64,000 bases of DNA, from the NCBI RefSeq assembly GCF_029688865.1, contig NZ_JARUKV010000026.1, positions 1 to 64,000 of the forward strand, written 5' to 3'. Shown piece by piece: positions 16,392-25,476 of the stretch. The notes under the pieces were generated by a model. The model searched no databases. It was given only the letters and a program-made list of their open reading frames with translations, and was not told the DNA's origin. The position numbers and the translations under genes are program-made. Position 1 is the first letter of the stretch. Every line of letters starts with the position of its first letter. The DNA is from Natronococcus sp. A-GB7. Its GTDB lineage: Archaea; Halobacteriota; Halobacteria; Halobacteriales; Natrialbaceae.

Positions 16392-17360
16392 ATGAGCAAG
16401 CCAGATATCGTCGTCCTCCGCGAGGGGACGGAAGGACTCTCGATGGAATCGTACGCCGAAACGCTGCGCGAGCGCCTCCCCGAGGCGACCGTCGAACTCG
16501 CCCGCACGCCGAAACAGGAGCGCGAACTCGTCCCGCAGGCCCGCATCGTGACGGGCGTCACGATCGAAGAGGAACTGCTCGAGGACGCCGATCGCCTGGA
16601 GCTGTTCGCGTGTACGTTCGCCGGCACCGACCACGTCCCGATGGACGCGCTGGCCGAGCACGGCGTCGTCGTCACGAACGCGGGCGGGATCCACGCGCCC
16701 GGCATCGCCGAGCAGTCGATCGCGAACATGCTCGTCTTCGCGCGGAACCTCCACGAGGGGTGGCGGCGCAAATCCAACGGCGAGTGGCGCCACTTCCAGT
16801 CCCACGAGTTCACCGACAGCACGGTGACGGTCGTCGGCCTCGGCTCGATCGGTCAGGAGATCGTCCAACGGCTCGAGGGCTTTTCCGTAGAGACGATCGG
16901 CATCCGATACACGCCCTCGAAAGGTGGCCCAACCGACGAGGTGCTGGGCTTCGAGGAAGAGGATATCCACGAGGCCTTCTCGCGCAGCGAGTACGTCGTG
17001 CTGGCCTGCCCGCTGAACGACCTCACGCGCAACCTCGTCGACGAGGACGCGCTGGCGACGCTGCCGCCCGAAGCAGTGATCGTCAACGCGGCCCGCGGCG
17101 GGATAATCGACACCGACGCGCTCGTCTCGGCGCTGCAGTTCAATGGAATTCGAGGAGCGGCACTCGACGTCACCGACCCCGAGCCCCTGCCCAACGACCA
17201 CGAGCTCTGGGACCTCGAGAACTGCCTGATCACGCCACACACGGGCGGTCACACGCCGAAACACTGGGACCGACTCGCCGACATCGTCGCGACGAACGTC
17301 GACGCGCTCGAGGACGGACGCGGATTCGAAAACGTCGTCTTCCGTCCGGACTCGAGTTGA
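16392..17360 (+). CDS. D-2-hydroxyacid dehydrogenase (NAD-dependent)
   Basis: A 322-residue D-isomer-specific 2-hydroxyacid dehydrogenase. The nucleotide-binding motif is VTVVGLGSIGQEIVQRL (GxGxxG); active-site signatures are VIVNAARGGIIDTDAL (Arg), the acidic residue in TDPEPLPNDHELWD and the His in LITPHTGGHTP. It converts a 2-oxo acid and NADH to a D-2-hydroxy acid, or the reverse. The next gene, 9 nt downstream, is a D-lactate/glycolate-dehydrogenase-type flavoprotein, so the pair probably handles the same D-hydroxyacid. It is transcribed divergently from the M20 gene across an inverted-repeat-bearing intergenic region. Confidence 0.88.
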   Translation: MSKPDIVVLREGTEGLSMESYAETLRERLPEATVELARTPKQERELVPQARIVTGVTIEEELLEDADRLELFACTFAGTDHVPMDALAEHGVVVTNAGGIHAPGIAEQSIANMLVFARNLHEGWRRKSNGEWRHFQSHEFTDSTVTVVGLGSIGQEIVQRLEGFSVETIGIRYTPSKGGPTDEVLGFEEEDIHEAFSRSEYVVLACPLNDLTRNLVDEDALATLPPEAVIVNAARGGIIDTDALVSALQFNGIRGAALDVTDPEPLPNDHELWDLENCLITPHTGGHTPKHWDRLADIVATNVDALEDGRGFENVVFRPDSS

Positions 17361-17369
17361 GTCGTCGCG

Positions 17370-20300
17370 ATGGCTAGCGAAGACACCCGGTCTACGACCG
17401 ATCACGGCGATCGAACGACGACCGACCACAGCGATCAGACCGCGGCCCCCGAGGACGTTCGGTTAGGGCCGCCCGACGATCCGCGAGCCGAGGATCCCGC
17501 CGCCGATCCGCGAGCGGACTACGACTACGTCGGCGGCAGGATCGACCGCCCGACCCTCGTCTCCGATCTCCGGCGACGGATCGACGGCGAGGTCCGGTTC
17601 GACGAGTACAGCCGCCAGCTGTACGCGACCGACGCCAGCGCCTACGAGATGACGCCCATCGGCGTCGTTCTCCCCCGCACGACCGAGGACGTCGCCAGCG
17701 TCGTCGCCTACTGCGCCGACCGGGAGATTCCCGTCCTTCCCAGAGGCGGCGGGACGAGCCTCGCGGGCCAGGCGGTCAACGAGGCCGTCGTGCTCGACTT
17801 CACGACCCATATGGGCGAGCTCCTCGAGATCGATCCCGACGGACGACGGGCGACCGCGCAGGCGGGGGCCGTCCTCGCCGAACTCAACGACGAACTCGAG
17901 CCACACGGGCTGAAGTTCGCGCCCGACCCCGCGGCTGGCAACCGCAGCGCGGTCGGGGGCGCCGTCGGCAACAACTCGACGGGCGCCCACTCCCTGCAGT
18001 ACGGCAAGACCGACGCCTACGTCGAGGCCTGCGAGGTCGTCCTCGCCGACGGCTCCGTCGAGCGCTTCGGCGAGGTCACGGTCGGGACGCTGCGCGAGCG
18101 GGCCGATCCCGACGGCTCCCTGTCAGAGCGCATCTACGAGGCCCTCAGACGGGTGATCGACGAGGAGAGCGAAGCGATCGCCGAGGCGTACCCGCAGCTC
18201 AAACGGAACGTCTCGGGGTACAATCTCGATCGACTCGTCGCCGAGGCCTACGGCCGTCCCGACGCCTTCGACGAGAACAGCGGCGAATCCGTCGCGATCG
18301 ACGGCGAACCCGACCCCGACGCGACGGTCAACCTCGCGCGGGTGTTCGCGGGCAGCGAGGGGACGCTGGGCGTGCTCACGGAGGTCGAGGTCGCCCTCGA
18401 GCCGATCCCCGAGACGACGTCGGTCGCCCTGCTGACCTACGAGGACCTGCTCGAGGCGATGGCCGACGTCGACACCATCGTCCGGAACCACGACCCCGCG
18501 GCGATCGAGGCGATCGACGACGTGTTGATCGACCTCGCCGGGCGAACCGAGGAGTTCGCCGACGTCGTCGCACAACTTCCTGCGGGCACCGAGACCGCAC
18601 TGCTCGTGGAGTTCTACGCCGAGGACGACGCCCACGGCCGCGAGCAGGTCGCCGACCTGCTGGCCGATCGACTGCCCGACGAGACCGTCCCGGATCCGAC
18701 CGCGGACGAGGGCGACGCGGACGCCGCGGGGAACGCGACCACCTCCGGCGACCCCGTCCGCGCGTTCGACGCGCTCGAGGCCCACGCGCCCGACGAGCGC
18801 GCCGAACTCTGGAAGCTTCGCAAGAGCGCGGCGCCGATCCTGCTCTCGCGCACGTCGGACGCCAAGCACATCTCCTTCATCGAGGACACCGCGGTCCCGA
18901 CCGAGAACCTCGCCGACTACGTCGCCGATTTCAAGGAGGTGCTCGCCGATCACGACACGTTCGCGAGCTTCTACGCCCACGCGGGACCGGGCTGTATGCA
19001 CATGCGGCCGCTGGTCGACACCAAAAGCGAGGCCGGACTCGAGGAGTTCGAGTCGCTTGCCGACGCGGTGACCGACCTCGTCGTCGAGTACGGCGGCTCG
19101 GTGTCGGGTGAACACGGCGACGGCCACGCCCGCACCCAGTGGAACCGCAAGCTGTACGGCGAGGACGTCTGGGAGCTCTTCCGCGAGCTGAAGTCGACGT
19201 TCGACCCCGACTGGCTGCTCAATCCGGGAACGGTCTGTGGCGACCATCGGATGACCGAGCACCTGCGGTTCGATCCCGACTACGAGTTCGAGGCCGGATT
19301 CGAGCCCGCCCTGAACTGGGAGAACGAGAACGGCTTCCAGGGAATGGCCGAGCTCTGTCACGGCTGTGGCGGCTGTCGTAGCGAGCAGGAGACCACCGGC
19401 GGCGTGATGTGTCCGACCTACCGCGCGGCCGAGGAGGAGAGCCTGAGCACCCGTGGGCGGGCGAACATGCTCCGCCAGGCGATGAGCGGCGACCTCGACA
19501 CCGAGGCCACCGATCCCGAGTTCCTGGCGGAGATCATGGACCTCTGTATCGGCTGCAAGGGCTGCGCTCGGGACTGTCCGAGCGAGGTCGACATGGCCAA
19601 GCTCAAGGCGGAGGTCGAACACGCCGCCCACCAGGAACACGGCACGAACCTGCGCGAGCAACTGTTCGCCAACGTCGACCGGCTCAACGCTGTCGGCTCC
19701 GCGCTGGCACCGGTCTCGAACTGGGCCGCCTCGCTGCCCGGTTCCGGACTCCTCGCGGAGAAGACGCTGGGAATCGCCCGCGAGCGCGACCTCCCCTCGT
19801 TCGCCGGCGAGAGCCTCGAGGACTGGTTCGACGCTCGAGGACCGAGAGTGTCGCCCGCAGAAGCCGACCGCAAGGTCCTGCTCGTCCCCGACGCCTACAC
19901 CAACTACAACCACCCGCGGGCGGGGAAGGCGACGGTGCAGGTCCTCGAGACCGCGGGCGTCCACGTCCGGATCCCAGACGAGGTGACCTCGACCGGTCGT
20001 CCGGCCCACTCGAAGGGCTTCCTGGATCTCTCCCGCGAGCGCGCGCGGACGAACGTCGAGGCACTCGCTCCGTACGTCGAGGACGGCTGGGAGGTCGTCC
20101 TCGTCGAACCCTCCGACGCCGTCATGCTCCAGTCCGACTACCTGGATCTGCTCTCGGGCCCCGACGTCGAGGCCGTTGCGGAGAGCACCTACGGCGTCAT
20201 GGAGTACCTCGAGCGGTTCGATCTGGTCGACCGGCTTCCGACCGCCGATCCCGGCGAGTCCCTGACCTACCACGGCCACTGCCACCAGAAGGCGACGAAG

Positions 20301-20588
20301 AAGGACGGCCACGCGGCCGGCGTCCTCGAGACGGTCGGCTACGAGGTCGACGCGCTCGATTCGGGCTGTTGTGGGATGGCCGGCTCCTTCGGCTACGAGG
20401 CCGAACACTACTCGCTGAGCCGGAAGATCGGCGACGTTCTGCTCGAGCAGATCGCGGGCAGCGACGGCGAGACCGTCGTCGCTCCCGGCGCATCCTGTCG
20501 GAGCCAGATCGAAGGCTACGATGGTCACGAGGAGCCACCGCACCCGATCGAGAAGGTTTCCGAGGCCCTCTCGAGCCCGTCTCGGTAA
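17370..20588 (+). CDS. D-lactate dehydrogenase-type FAD/4Fe-4S/CCG fusion oxidoreductase
   Basis: A 1072-residue three-part protein. The N-terminal half (about 70-620) is a GlcD/Dld-like FAD-linked oxidase with the FAD-binding PCMH loop PRGGGTSLAGQAV and PAAGNRSAVGGAVGNNSTGAHS. Next are two iron-sulfur clusters, LCHGCGGCRSEQE...CPTY and LCIGCKGCARDCPSE (about 655-750). The C-terminal third (about 840-1065) is a GlpC-like CCG domain with YHGHCHQKA and DSGCCGMAGSFGYE. It should oxidise a D-2-hydroxyacid and pass electrons to the quinone pool. It forms an operon with the dehydrogenase at 16392 (9-nt gap). A T6 run at 20598-20603 follows the stop. Confidence 0.9.
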   Translation: MASEDTRSTTDHGDRTTTDHSDQTAAPEDVRLGPPDDPRAEDPAADPRADYDYVGGRIDRPTLVSDLRRRIDGEVRFDEYSRQLYATDASAYEMTPIGVVLPRTTEDVASVVAYCADREIPVLPRGGGTSLAGQAVNEAVVLDFTTHMGELLEIDPDGRRATAQAGAVLAELNDELEPHGLKFAPDPAAGNRSAVGGAVGNNSTGAHSLQYGKTDAYVEACEVVLADGSVERFGEVTVGTLRERADPDGSLSERIYEALRRVIDEESEAIAEAYPQLKRNVSGYNLDRLVAEAYGRPDAFDENSGESVAIDGEPDPDATVNLARVFAGSEGTLGVLTEVEVALEPIPETTSVALLTYEDLLEAMADVDTIVRNHDPAAIEAIDDVLIDLAGRTEEFADVVAQLPAGTETALLVEFYAEDDAHGREQVADLLADRLPDETVPDPTADEGDADAAGNATTSGDPVRAFDALEAHAPDERAELWKLRKSAAPILLSRTSDAKHISFIEDTAVPTENLADYVADFKEVLADHDTFASFYAHAGPGCMHMRPLVDTKSEAGLEEFESLADAVTDLVVEYGGSVSGEHGDGHARTQWNRKLYGEDVWELFRELKSTFDPDWLLNPGTVCGDHRMTEHLRFDPDYEFEAGFEPALNWENENGFQGMAELCHGCGGCRSEQETTGGVMCPTYRAAEEESLSTRGRANMLRQAMSGDLDTEATDPEFLAEIMDLCIGCKGCARDCPSEVDMAKLKAEVEHAAHQEHGTNLREQLFANVDRLNAVGSALAPVSNWAASLPGSGLLAEKTLGIARERDLPSFAGESLEDWFDARGPRVSPAEADRKVLLVPDAYTNYNHPRAGKATVQVLETAGVHVRIPDEVTSTGRPAHSKGFLDLSRERARTNVEALAPYVEDGWEVVLVEPSDAVMLQSDYLDLLSGPDVEAVAESTYGVMEYLERFDLVDRLPTADPGESLTYHGHCHQKATKKDGHAAGVLETVGYEVDALDSGCCGMAGSFGYEAEHYSLSRKIGDVLLEQIAGSDGETVVAPGASCRSQIEGYDGHEEPPHPIEKVSEALSSPSR

Positions 20589-20597
20589 TCGTCCTCG

Positions 20598-20603
20598 TTT
20601 TTT
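20598..20603 (+). terminator. U-tract terminator after the D-lactate dehydrogenase-type gene
   Basis: TTTTTT lies 10 nt after the stop codon at 20588, as expected for an archaeal oligo-U terminator. The next gene has its own Shine-Dalgarno site and probably its own promoter. Confidence 0.45.
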
Positions 20604-20710
20604 GCCGCTCGGGAGAAACGGCGTCCGTAAAGCGCGGTCGGTGTACGGAAGATTATTCGTCGCGTCTGCGAAGAGTCGAATATGTGCCAACCAGTCGGAG
20701 GCGAACGACC

Positions 20711-21106
20711 GTGAACCTCACCGGGATCGACCACTTCGTGCTCACCGTTTCGGATCTCGAGCGAACCTGCGCGTTCTACGAGGCGCTGGGTGCCGAGGTC
20801 GTCGCCTTCGACGACGGACGGACGGGCGAGCGGCGGGCGCTACGCTTCGGCGAGCAGAAGATCAACCTCCACCCCGTCGACACCGACGTCGAGCACGTCG
20901 CCGAGATGCCGACCCCCGGCGCGGGCGACTTCTGTCTGCTAACCGAAACTCCGATCGCCGAGGTCGAAGACCGCCTCCGTGAACGGGACGTCGAGATCGT
21001 CGAGGGCCCGGTCGATCGAACTGGCACTGTCGGTCGCCTCGAGTCGGTGTACGTCCGGGATCCCGACGGGAATCTCGTCGAGATCGGGCGATACAGAGAC
21101 GACTGA
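20711..21106 (+). CDS. VOC-family (glyoxalase/dioxygenase-like) protein
   Basis: A 131-residue vicinal-oxygen-chelate protein with the paired beta-alpha-beta-beta-beta modules. GIDHFVLTVSDLERTCAFYEALG (metal His in IDH), then INLHPVDTDVEHVA, then YVRDPDGNLVEIGRY with the C-terminal metal Glu in LVEIG. Members are glyoxalases, extradiol-type dioxygenases or resistance proteins; the exact reaction is unknown. The start is GTG at 20711, supported by the GGAGG at 20697-20701 nine nt before it and by the family N-terminus (VNLTGIDHFVL). It lies 122 nt after the D-lactate dehydrogenase-type gene, past a U-tract. Confidence 0.85.
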   Translation: MNLTGIDHFVLTVSDLERTCAFYEALGAEVVAFDDGRTGERRALRFGEQKINLHPVDTDVEHVAEMPTPGAGDFCLLTETPIAEVEDRLRERDVEIVEGPVDRTGTVGRLESVYVRDPDGNLVEIGRYRDD

Positions 21107-21181
21107 GCCGACGCTAGCGCGGGCCAGCGCCGTCGATGCCGTCGGCACCGCCAGTTCTTTCGGTAGCCGATACGGAGAAAG

Positions 21182-21189
21182 TATTTACC
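21182..21189 (+). promoter_or_regulatory. TATA box of the exported hypothetical gene
   Basis: TATTTACC, preceded by a purine-rich GGAGAAAG, is centred about 25 nt upstream of the ATG at 21211. This spacing fits a leaderless transcript and decides the start against the upstream in-frame ATG at 21136. Confidence 0.45.
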
Positions 21190-21210
21190 AAGCTCCGACG
21201 GACACCCTCT

Positions 21211-21813
21211 ATGAAACGTCGTCTGCTCCTCGGAGTGATCGGCGTGGGCGCCGTTTCCTCCGGCGTGCTGGGAGATCCGCACGAACACGGTGCCGAGAAC
21301 TCGCTGGCGGAGCGCTTCGATTGCAGTGAGGCGTCGCGGCCGGCGTGTGTCCTCGAGAACGACGACGTCGAACGAGCCGACGACAGCACCGAGACGGTCG
21401 ACGGTGCCGAGACGGAGCCGTACCCCGATCCGCCGATCAGCTTCGATGCGGAGAGTATCGTCTCGTTCGTCCGTGAACACGAGCGAGCGTACGCCAGGAA
21501 CGACGCTCGCTGTTCCCGCGATCGACCCGAACGGATCGTCGACTACTCGATCGAGTTCGACGACGTCAGACGGTTCGACTGGTACGACGAGATTCACGTC
21601 GTCCGCGTGCGGTACGCGGAGACGCCAGGTGGCGTGGACGAAGACGGTGAACCGTGGACGACGGCCGACGGCTACGGCGGGGCCGTCTACGCCGTCGACG
21701 AAACGGCCGCCGTCAGAACGGGCCTCTCGCTGGGACCGTCGGACTCCGTCCCGAGCGAGACGGAGACGCCGGATCCCGTCTCGACGGGGACGCTCGTCGA
21801 CTGCTTCCGATAG
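21211..21813 (+). CDS. Exported protein of unknown function
   Basis: A 200-residue protein with a short signal-like N-terminus (MKRRLLLGVIGVGAVSSGVLG) and no twin arginine followed by a standard TAT core, so Sec export or a signal anchor is possible. The mature part is acidic with three cysteines (residues about 38, 46 and 108) plus one at the C-terminus (DCFR), which could form disulfides outside the cell. A beta-rich middle (DVRRFDWYDEIHVVRVRYAETPGG, YGGAVYAVDETAAVRTGLSL) is visible. No family is recognised. Its stop codon directly abuts the stop of the convergent glutamate dehydrogenase gene. Confidence 0.7.
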   Translation: MKRRLLLGVIGVGAVSSGVLGDPHEHGAENSLAERFDCSEASRPACVLENDDVERADDSTETVDGAETEPYPDPPISFDAESIVSFVREHERAYARNDARCSRDRPERIVDYSIEFDDVRRFDWYDEIHVVRVRYAETPGGVDEDGEPWTTADGYGGAVYAVDETAAVRTGLSLGPSDSVPSETETPDPVSTGTLVDCFR

Positions 21814-23103
21814 TCAGGGCCAGAGCCCGCGCGTCGCCTTCGCCTCTGCGATCCGCGAGAGCGCGACGACGTAGGCGGCGTCCCGCCAGGACAGCTCCTT
21901 CTCCTCGACCTCGGTCCGGACCTCCTCCCAGGCGTCGAGCATCTTCGACTCGAGCTCCTGGTTGACCTCCTCTAAGCTCCACTTGCGGCGGTTGATGTCC
22001 TGGAGCCACTCGAAGTAACTCACCGTCACCCCGCCGGCGTTGGCGAGGATGTCCGGGATCACGTGAACGCCGCGCTCCTCGAGGATCGTGTCGGCGGCGA
22101 ACGTCGTCGGCCCGTTCGCGCCCTCGACGACGATATCGGCCGCGATGTCGTCGGCGTTGTCCGCGGTGATGACGTTCCCGATCGCCGCGGGGATCAGTAC
22201 GTCGACGTCGAGTTCGAGGATCTCCTCGTTCGAGAGCGTCTCCGGGGCGTCCTGCTTGAGGACCGCCTCGGGTTCTTCCTCGTGAGTCGGGATCGACTCG
22301 ATGTCGAGCCCGTCGGGGTCGTAGATCGCCCCGTTGACGTCGCTGACGGCGACGACGTCGGCGCCCCACGACTCGAGCAGGCGGGCGGCGTTGGCACCGA
22401 CGCTACCGAACCCCTGGACGGCAATCGTGGTGTTCTCGAGGTCCATGTCGTAGTAGTCGACGGCCTCGCGGGCGGCGATCGCTGTCGAACGGCCGGGTGC
22501 CTCCTCGCGGCCGTAGCTGCCGCCGATGACGGGCGGTTTCCCGGTGACGACGCCGGGGATCGTCTCGCCCTGTTGCATCGAGTATGCGTCCATGAACCAG
22601 GCCATCGTCTGAGCGTCGGTGCCCATGTCCGGCGCCGGAACGTCACGCGTCGGACCGATAACGTAGCGCAGCTCCTCGGCGAACCGCCGGGTGAGACGTT
22701 CCTTCTCGTCGTCGCTCAGGGACTTGGGATCGATCGAGATGCCGCCTTTTCCGCCTCCGAAGGGGAGATCCATCACGGCACACTTCCAGGTCATCCACAT
22801 CGAGAGCCCGACGCACTCGTCGGCGTTGACCTCGGGATGGTACCGGAGCCCGCCCTTGTAGGGGCCGCGAACGTCGTCGTGCTGGGCGCGATACCCCGTG
22901 AAGACGTCGACGCTGCCGTCGTCGCGCTCGAGCGGAACCGAGACCTGCTCGACCCGCGTGGGGTGTTTGAGCCGTTCGATGACGCCGTCGTCGACGTCGA
23001 TGTGCGCCGCGGCGCGCTCGAGCTGGCGGCGAGCCGTAACCAGCGCCGAGTCGAGGTCGCTCTCTCCCGATTCGTCGTTCTGCTGAGGTGGTGTGGTCGT
23101 CAT
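21814..23103 (-). CDS. gdhA: Glutamate dehydrogenase
   Basis: A 429-residue hexameric-type glutamate dehydrogenase interconverting glutamate and 2-oxoglutarate plus ammonia. Visible motifs are [10 protein letters not shown] (substrate Lys), [15 protein letters not shown] (catalytic Lys region), [19 protein letters not shown] and the dinucleotide-binding [20 protein letters not shown] with GANGPTT. Coenzyme preference cannot be read safely. The gene starts 6 nt after the stop of the ectoine-hydrolase-like gene on the same strand, so they very likely form one transcript. In that setting GDH would recycle glutamate made by transamination of the amino-acid product. Confidence 0.95.
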   Translation of the reverse strand: MTTTPPQQNDESGESDLDSALVTARRQLERAAAHIDVDDGVIERLKHPTRVEQVSVPLERDDGSVDVFTGYRAQHDDVRGPYKGGLRYHPEVNADECVGLSMWMTWKCAVMDLPFGGGKGGISIDPKSLSDDEKERLTRRFAEELRYVIGPTRDVPAPDMGTDAQTMAWFMDAYSMQQGETIPGVVTGKPPVIGGSYGREEAPGRSTAIAAREAVDYYDMDLENTTIAVQGFGSVGANAARLLESWGADVVAVSDVNGAIYDPDGLDIESIPTHEEEPEAVLKQDAPETLSNEEILELDVDVLIPAAIGNVITADNADDIAADIVVEGANGPTTFAADTILEERGVHVIPDILANAGGVTVSYFEWLQDINRRKWSLEEVNQELESKMLDAWEEVRTEVEEKELSWRDAAYVVALSRIAEAKATRGLWP

Positions 23104-23109
23104 TATAGC

Positions 23110-24288
23110 TTACGCTGTGAACAGTTTTCGCGGGAACCCTGCAAGCGTTTCGACTCCGTCGTCGGTGACGACGAACGTCTCGCTGATCTCCATCCCGATC
23201 TCCTCGGTCCAGATACCGGGAATCATGTGGAACGTCATGTTCTCCTCGAGCACCGTTTCGTCGCCAGGCCGGATGCTCGCGGTGTGTTCGCCCCAGTCCG
23301 GCGGATAACCCAGTCCCATCGAGTAGCCGATCCGATCCTCCTTCTCGATGCCGTACTGTGCGATCGTCTCACGCCAGGCCTTCTCGACGGCCTCGCAGGT
23401 GACGCCGGGTTCTGCGACCTCGAGGGCTGCCTCGATCCCCTCGACGACGATATCGGCGGCCTCCTCGAGCTCTTCGGGCGGGTCGCCGACGAACGTCGTC
23501 CGGGCCAGCGGGGAGTGATACCGGTGGCGACAGCCCGAGAGCTCGATGATAACAGGGTCGCCGTCCTCGAACTCACGGTCGGTCCAGGTGAGGTGGGGTG
23601 TGTCGGTATGGTCGCCCGAGGGCATCAGCGGGACGATCGAGGGATAGTCCCCGCCGAACTCGTCGGTCCCGCGGATGAGGGCGTCGTAGATCTCGGCGGC
23701 GACCTCGTACTCCGGGACCCCTTCTCCGATCGCGTCGATCCCGGCCTGCATCGCGTTCTCCGAAATTTGGGCGGCCTGGCGCATGTACTCGAGCTCCTGG
23801 TCGGATTTCTTGATCCGGACCCAGCCCACGAGCAGGGTGGTGTCCTCGAACTCGGCCTCCGGAAGGTTCTCCTGCAGGCGCGTGTAGGACTTCGCGGTGA
23901 AGTAGGCGGCGTCCATCTCGAGGCCGATCCGGCCGTCGGCAACCTCGAGTTCCTCGAGGACGCCCGCGAGGTAGTCCATCGGATGCAGGTCGTGGGGCGA
24001 GTGGACGTGGTCGTCGCTGTAGGAGCGGATGTTCTCCGCTGCGAGCCACGTCGTCGCTCGCGCGCCGCCGGCATCCATCTCGCGGCCGACCCAGACGGGT
24101 TCGTCGCGCTCGGCCGTCACGACGACCGCCTGGTGGACGTAGAACGACCAGCCGTCGTACCCCGCGAGGTAGTTCATGTTCGCCGGGTCGGAGACGACGA
24201 TGGCGTCGAGATCCTCCTCGCGGAGCCGTTCTCTGGTTCGTGACAGTCGGCGTTCGTACTCCCGTTCGTCGAAGATCTCCTGGGACAT
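23110..24288 (-). CDS. doeA: Ectoine hydrolase-like M24 (pita-bread) protein
   Basis: A 392-residue creatinase/Xaa-Pro-peptidase-fold protein that I recognise as the ectoine hydrolase (DoeA/EutD) type: NMNYLAGYDGWSFYVHQ, PHDLHPMDYLAGVL, GDYPSIVPLMPSGDHTDTPHLTW and YSMGLGYPPDWGEHTASIRPGD. The two aspartate metal ligands of M24 peptidases are replaced: the first strand reads IIELSGC (E249) and the second HSPLARTTF. EutD is likewise reported to be metal-free and to form an acyl-enzyme on a glutamate at this position. Expected reaction: ring opening of ectoine to N-acetyl-diaminobutyrate. Glutamate dehydrogenase follows after 6 nt. A TATA-like TTTTTTATCG lies about 35 nt upstream of the ATG. Confidence 0.8.
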   Translation of the reverse strand: MSQEIFDEREYERRLSRTRERLREEDLDAIVVSDPANMNYLAGYDGWSFYVHQAVVVTAERDEPVWVGREMDAGGARATTWLAAENIRSYSDDHVHSPHDLHPMDYLAGVLEELEVADGRIGLEMDAAYFTAKSYTRLQENLPEAEFEDTTLLVGWVRIKKSDQELEYMRQAAQISENAMQAGIDAIGEGVPEYEVAAEIYDALIRGTDEFGGDYPSIVPLMPSGDHTDTPHLTWTDREFEDGDPVIIELSGCRHRYHSPLARTTFVGDPPEELEEAADIVVEGIEAALEVAEPGVTCEAVEKAWRETIAQYGIEKEDRIGYSMGLGYPPDWGEHTASIRPGDETVLEENMTFHMIPGIWTEEIGMEISETFVVTDDGVETLAGFPRKLFTA

Positions 24289-24344
24289 GTGGGCTCTACC
24301 CGGGAGGTCGTGCAGTGGCGATAAAAAATTTGTGTATAATGATT

Positions 24345-24355
24345 ACAGTAACTGT
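24345..24355. promoter_or_regulatory. Short inverted repeat between doeA-like and pterin dehydratase genes
   Basis: ACAGT-A-ACTGT lies in the divergent intergenic region (24289-24425), about 60 nt upstream of the doeA-like ATG and 70 nt upstream of the rightward gene. TGTGTA occurs on both flanks. It may be an operator; no regulator gene is adjacent. Confidence 0.3.
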
Positions 24356-24425
24356 GTACGGTTCGGGTTGTAGTCGAGCCGGTGTGTCGATCAGTTACAT
24401 GAGCCGGGAGCTCGTAGATACGCAT

Positions 24426-24785
24426 ATGACGGAGACCCAACTCGCGGATCGGGAGTGTACCGCCTGCACCAGCGACGAGGACCCCCTCGAGGGCGAGGAG
24501 CTGATTCCCCTCTTCGAGGAGCTCGATCGGGCCGTCTGGGAGGTCGTCGACGAACACCACCTCGAGGGCACCTACGCGTTCGAGGACTTCCGGGACGCCC
24601 TCGAGTTCACGAAGGAGGTCGGCGAACTCGCCGAGGAGGAGTTCCACCACCCCGACATCCACCTCTCGTGGGGGAAGGTCGTCATCGAGCTGTGGACCCA
24701 CAAGATCGACGGGCTCCGGGAAGCGGATTTCGTCATGGCGGCCCGGATGGATCGGTTCTACGAGGGGTACGACGATCCGGAGTAG
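24426..24785 (+). CDS. 4a-hydroxytetrahydrobiopterin dehydratase (PCD/DCoH)
   Basis: A 119-residue pterin-4a-carbinolamine dehydratase-fold protein. The signature EFHHPDIHLSWGKVVIELWTHKIDGLREADFVMAARMD contains the conserved HHP, W and TH(x)GL..D positions; catalytic histidines of the family fall in HHPD and THK. The reaction would be dehydration of 4a-hydroxytetrahydropterin. Haloarchaeal members may act in molybdopterin- or other pterin-linked processes. Extra N-terminal residues (1-15) carry two cysteines (ECTAC), possibly binding metal. The start at 24426 follows a near-TATA region; an upstream in-frame ATG at 24399 would add nine residues. Confidence 0.85.
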   Translation: MTETQLADRECTACTSDEDPLEGEELIPLFEELDRAVWEVVDEHHLEGTYAFEDFRDALEFTKEVGELAEEEFHHPDIHLSWGKVVIELWTHKIDGLREADFVMAARMDRFYEGYDDPE

Positions 24786-24924
24786 CGCGGCTCTCACTCG
24801 CTTCGTTCCGAACCGCGGAGCGAACGGACTCTCCCGCGCCCCGCGAGCGGGAGTGCGATCAGATCGCCTCGCGCGTGTCGAGGACCCCCGGAAACGGTTA
24901 GGGAGCGCGCGTCGTTGGTCGAGT

Positions 24925-25431
24925 ATGGGCATCGACGACACGCTCTCGGCGCTCCCCGATCCCGGAGGCCACAGCTTTCCGGACTACTCGCTTCCGAAGG
25001 GAGATCCGGTCATGCCGATCGCGGTCACCCGCGAGGAGCTACGGACCTTGCTCGAGCTGTACGACACCTTCGCCGCGGTCGACCCGACCGGGCTCGACTC
25101 GAACCCGTTTCTGAAATCGACGACGCGGTTTCTCGAGCAGACGTTCGGCACGCCGGTGTACCGTCCCGACGAGCAGCTGGTCGACGATATCGCGGCGATG
25201 CTCAACGACTTCTCCGACGACCTCGCGGGCGAGGCGGTCGGGGTCATCGACGCGACGCCGAAACACCACAAGACCTTGTACTTCTTCCTGACGTCCTGTC
25301 GGGCCTACCGCTCGGCGGTCCACATCCAGTTCGCGCCCGACGAGGCGGCGATCGGCACCCTCTACGAGATCTACGAGCGCGTCGTCGACCAAGAGATGTA
25401 CCTCAAGCGGCCACAGACCGTGCTCGAGTAG
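24925..25431 (+). CDS. Conserved haloarchaeal protein of unknown function
   Basis: A 168-residue soluble protein. Mostly helical sequence is visible (TREELRTLLELYDTFAAVD, LVDDIAAMLNDFSDDLAGEAVGVID, AIGTLYEIYERVVDQEMYLKR) around a short motif TPKHHKTLYFFLTSCRAYRSAVHIQF. No family or active site is recognised. The ATG at 24925 gives a plausible N-terminus (MGIDDTLSALPDPGGHSFPDYSLPKGDP); residues before it in frame are Arg-rich and look non-coding. The intergenic region upstream carries a GC-rich hairpin (CTCCCGC/GCGGGAG, about 24832-24853) that may belong to the end of the pterin dehydratase transcript. Confidence 0.72.
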   Translation: MGIDDTLSALPDPGGHSFPDYSLPKGDPVMPIAVTREELRTLLELYDTFAAVDPTGLDSNPFLKSTTRFLEQTFGTPVYRPDEQLVDDIAAMLNDFSDDLAGEAVGVIDATPKHHKTLYFFLTSCRAYRSAVHIQFAPDEAAIGTLYEIYERVVDQEMYLKRPQTVLE

Positions 25432-25476
25432 TACCAGTCGTTGTACTGTGGTTTGCTGTTCGAAGTCGAGACTACG

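Noticed and set aside
16269-17429. N-terminal extension of the M20 hydrolase frame to 17429
   Set aside because: The extension is antisense to the 2-hydroxyacid dehydrogenase; the family N-terminus and a promoter-like inverted repeat lie at 16268-16310.
18123-20690. An 855-codon open frame on the minus strand, antisense to the D-lactate dehydrogenase-type gene
   Set aside because: It is the mirror frame of a GC-rich gene; the plus-strand protein has clear FAD, Fe-S and CCG motifs, while the antisense product has none.
22063-24243. A 726-codon open frame on the plus strand across gdhA and the doeA-like gene
   Set aside because: It spans two recognisable minus-strand genes and their junction and shows no motif of its own.
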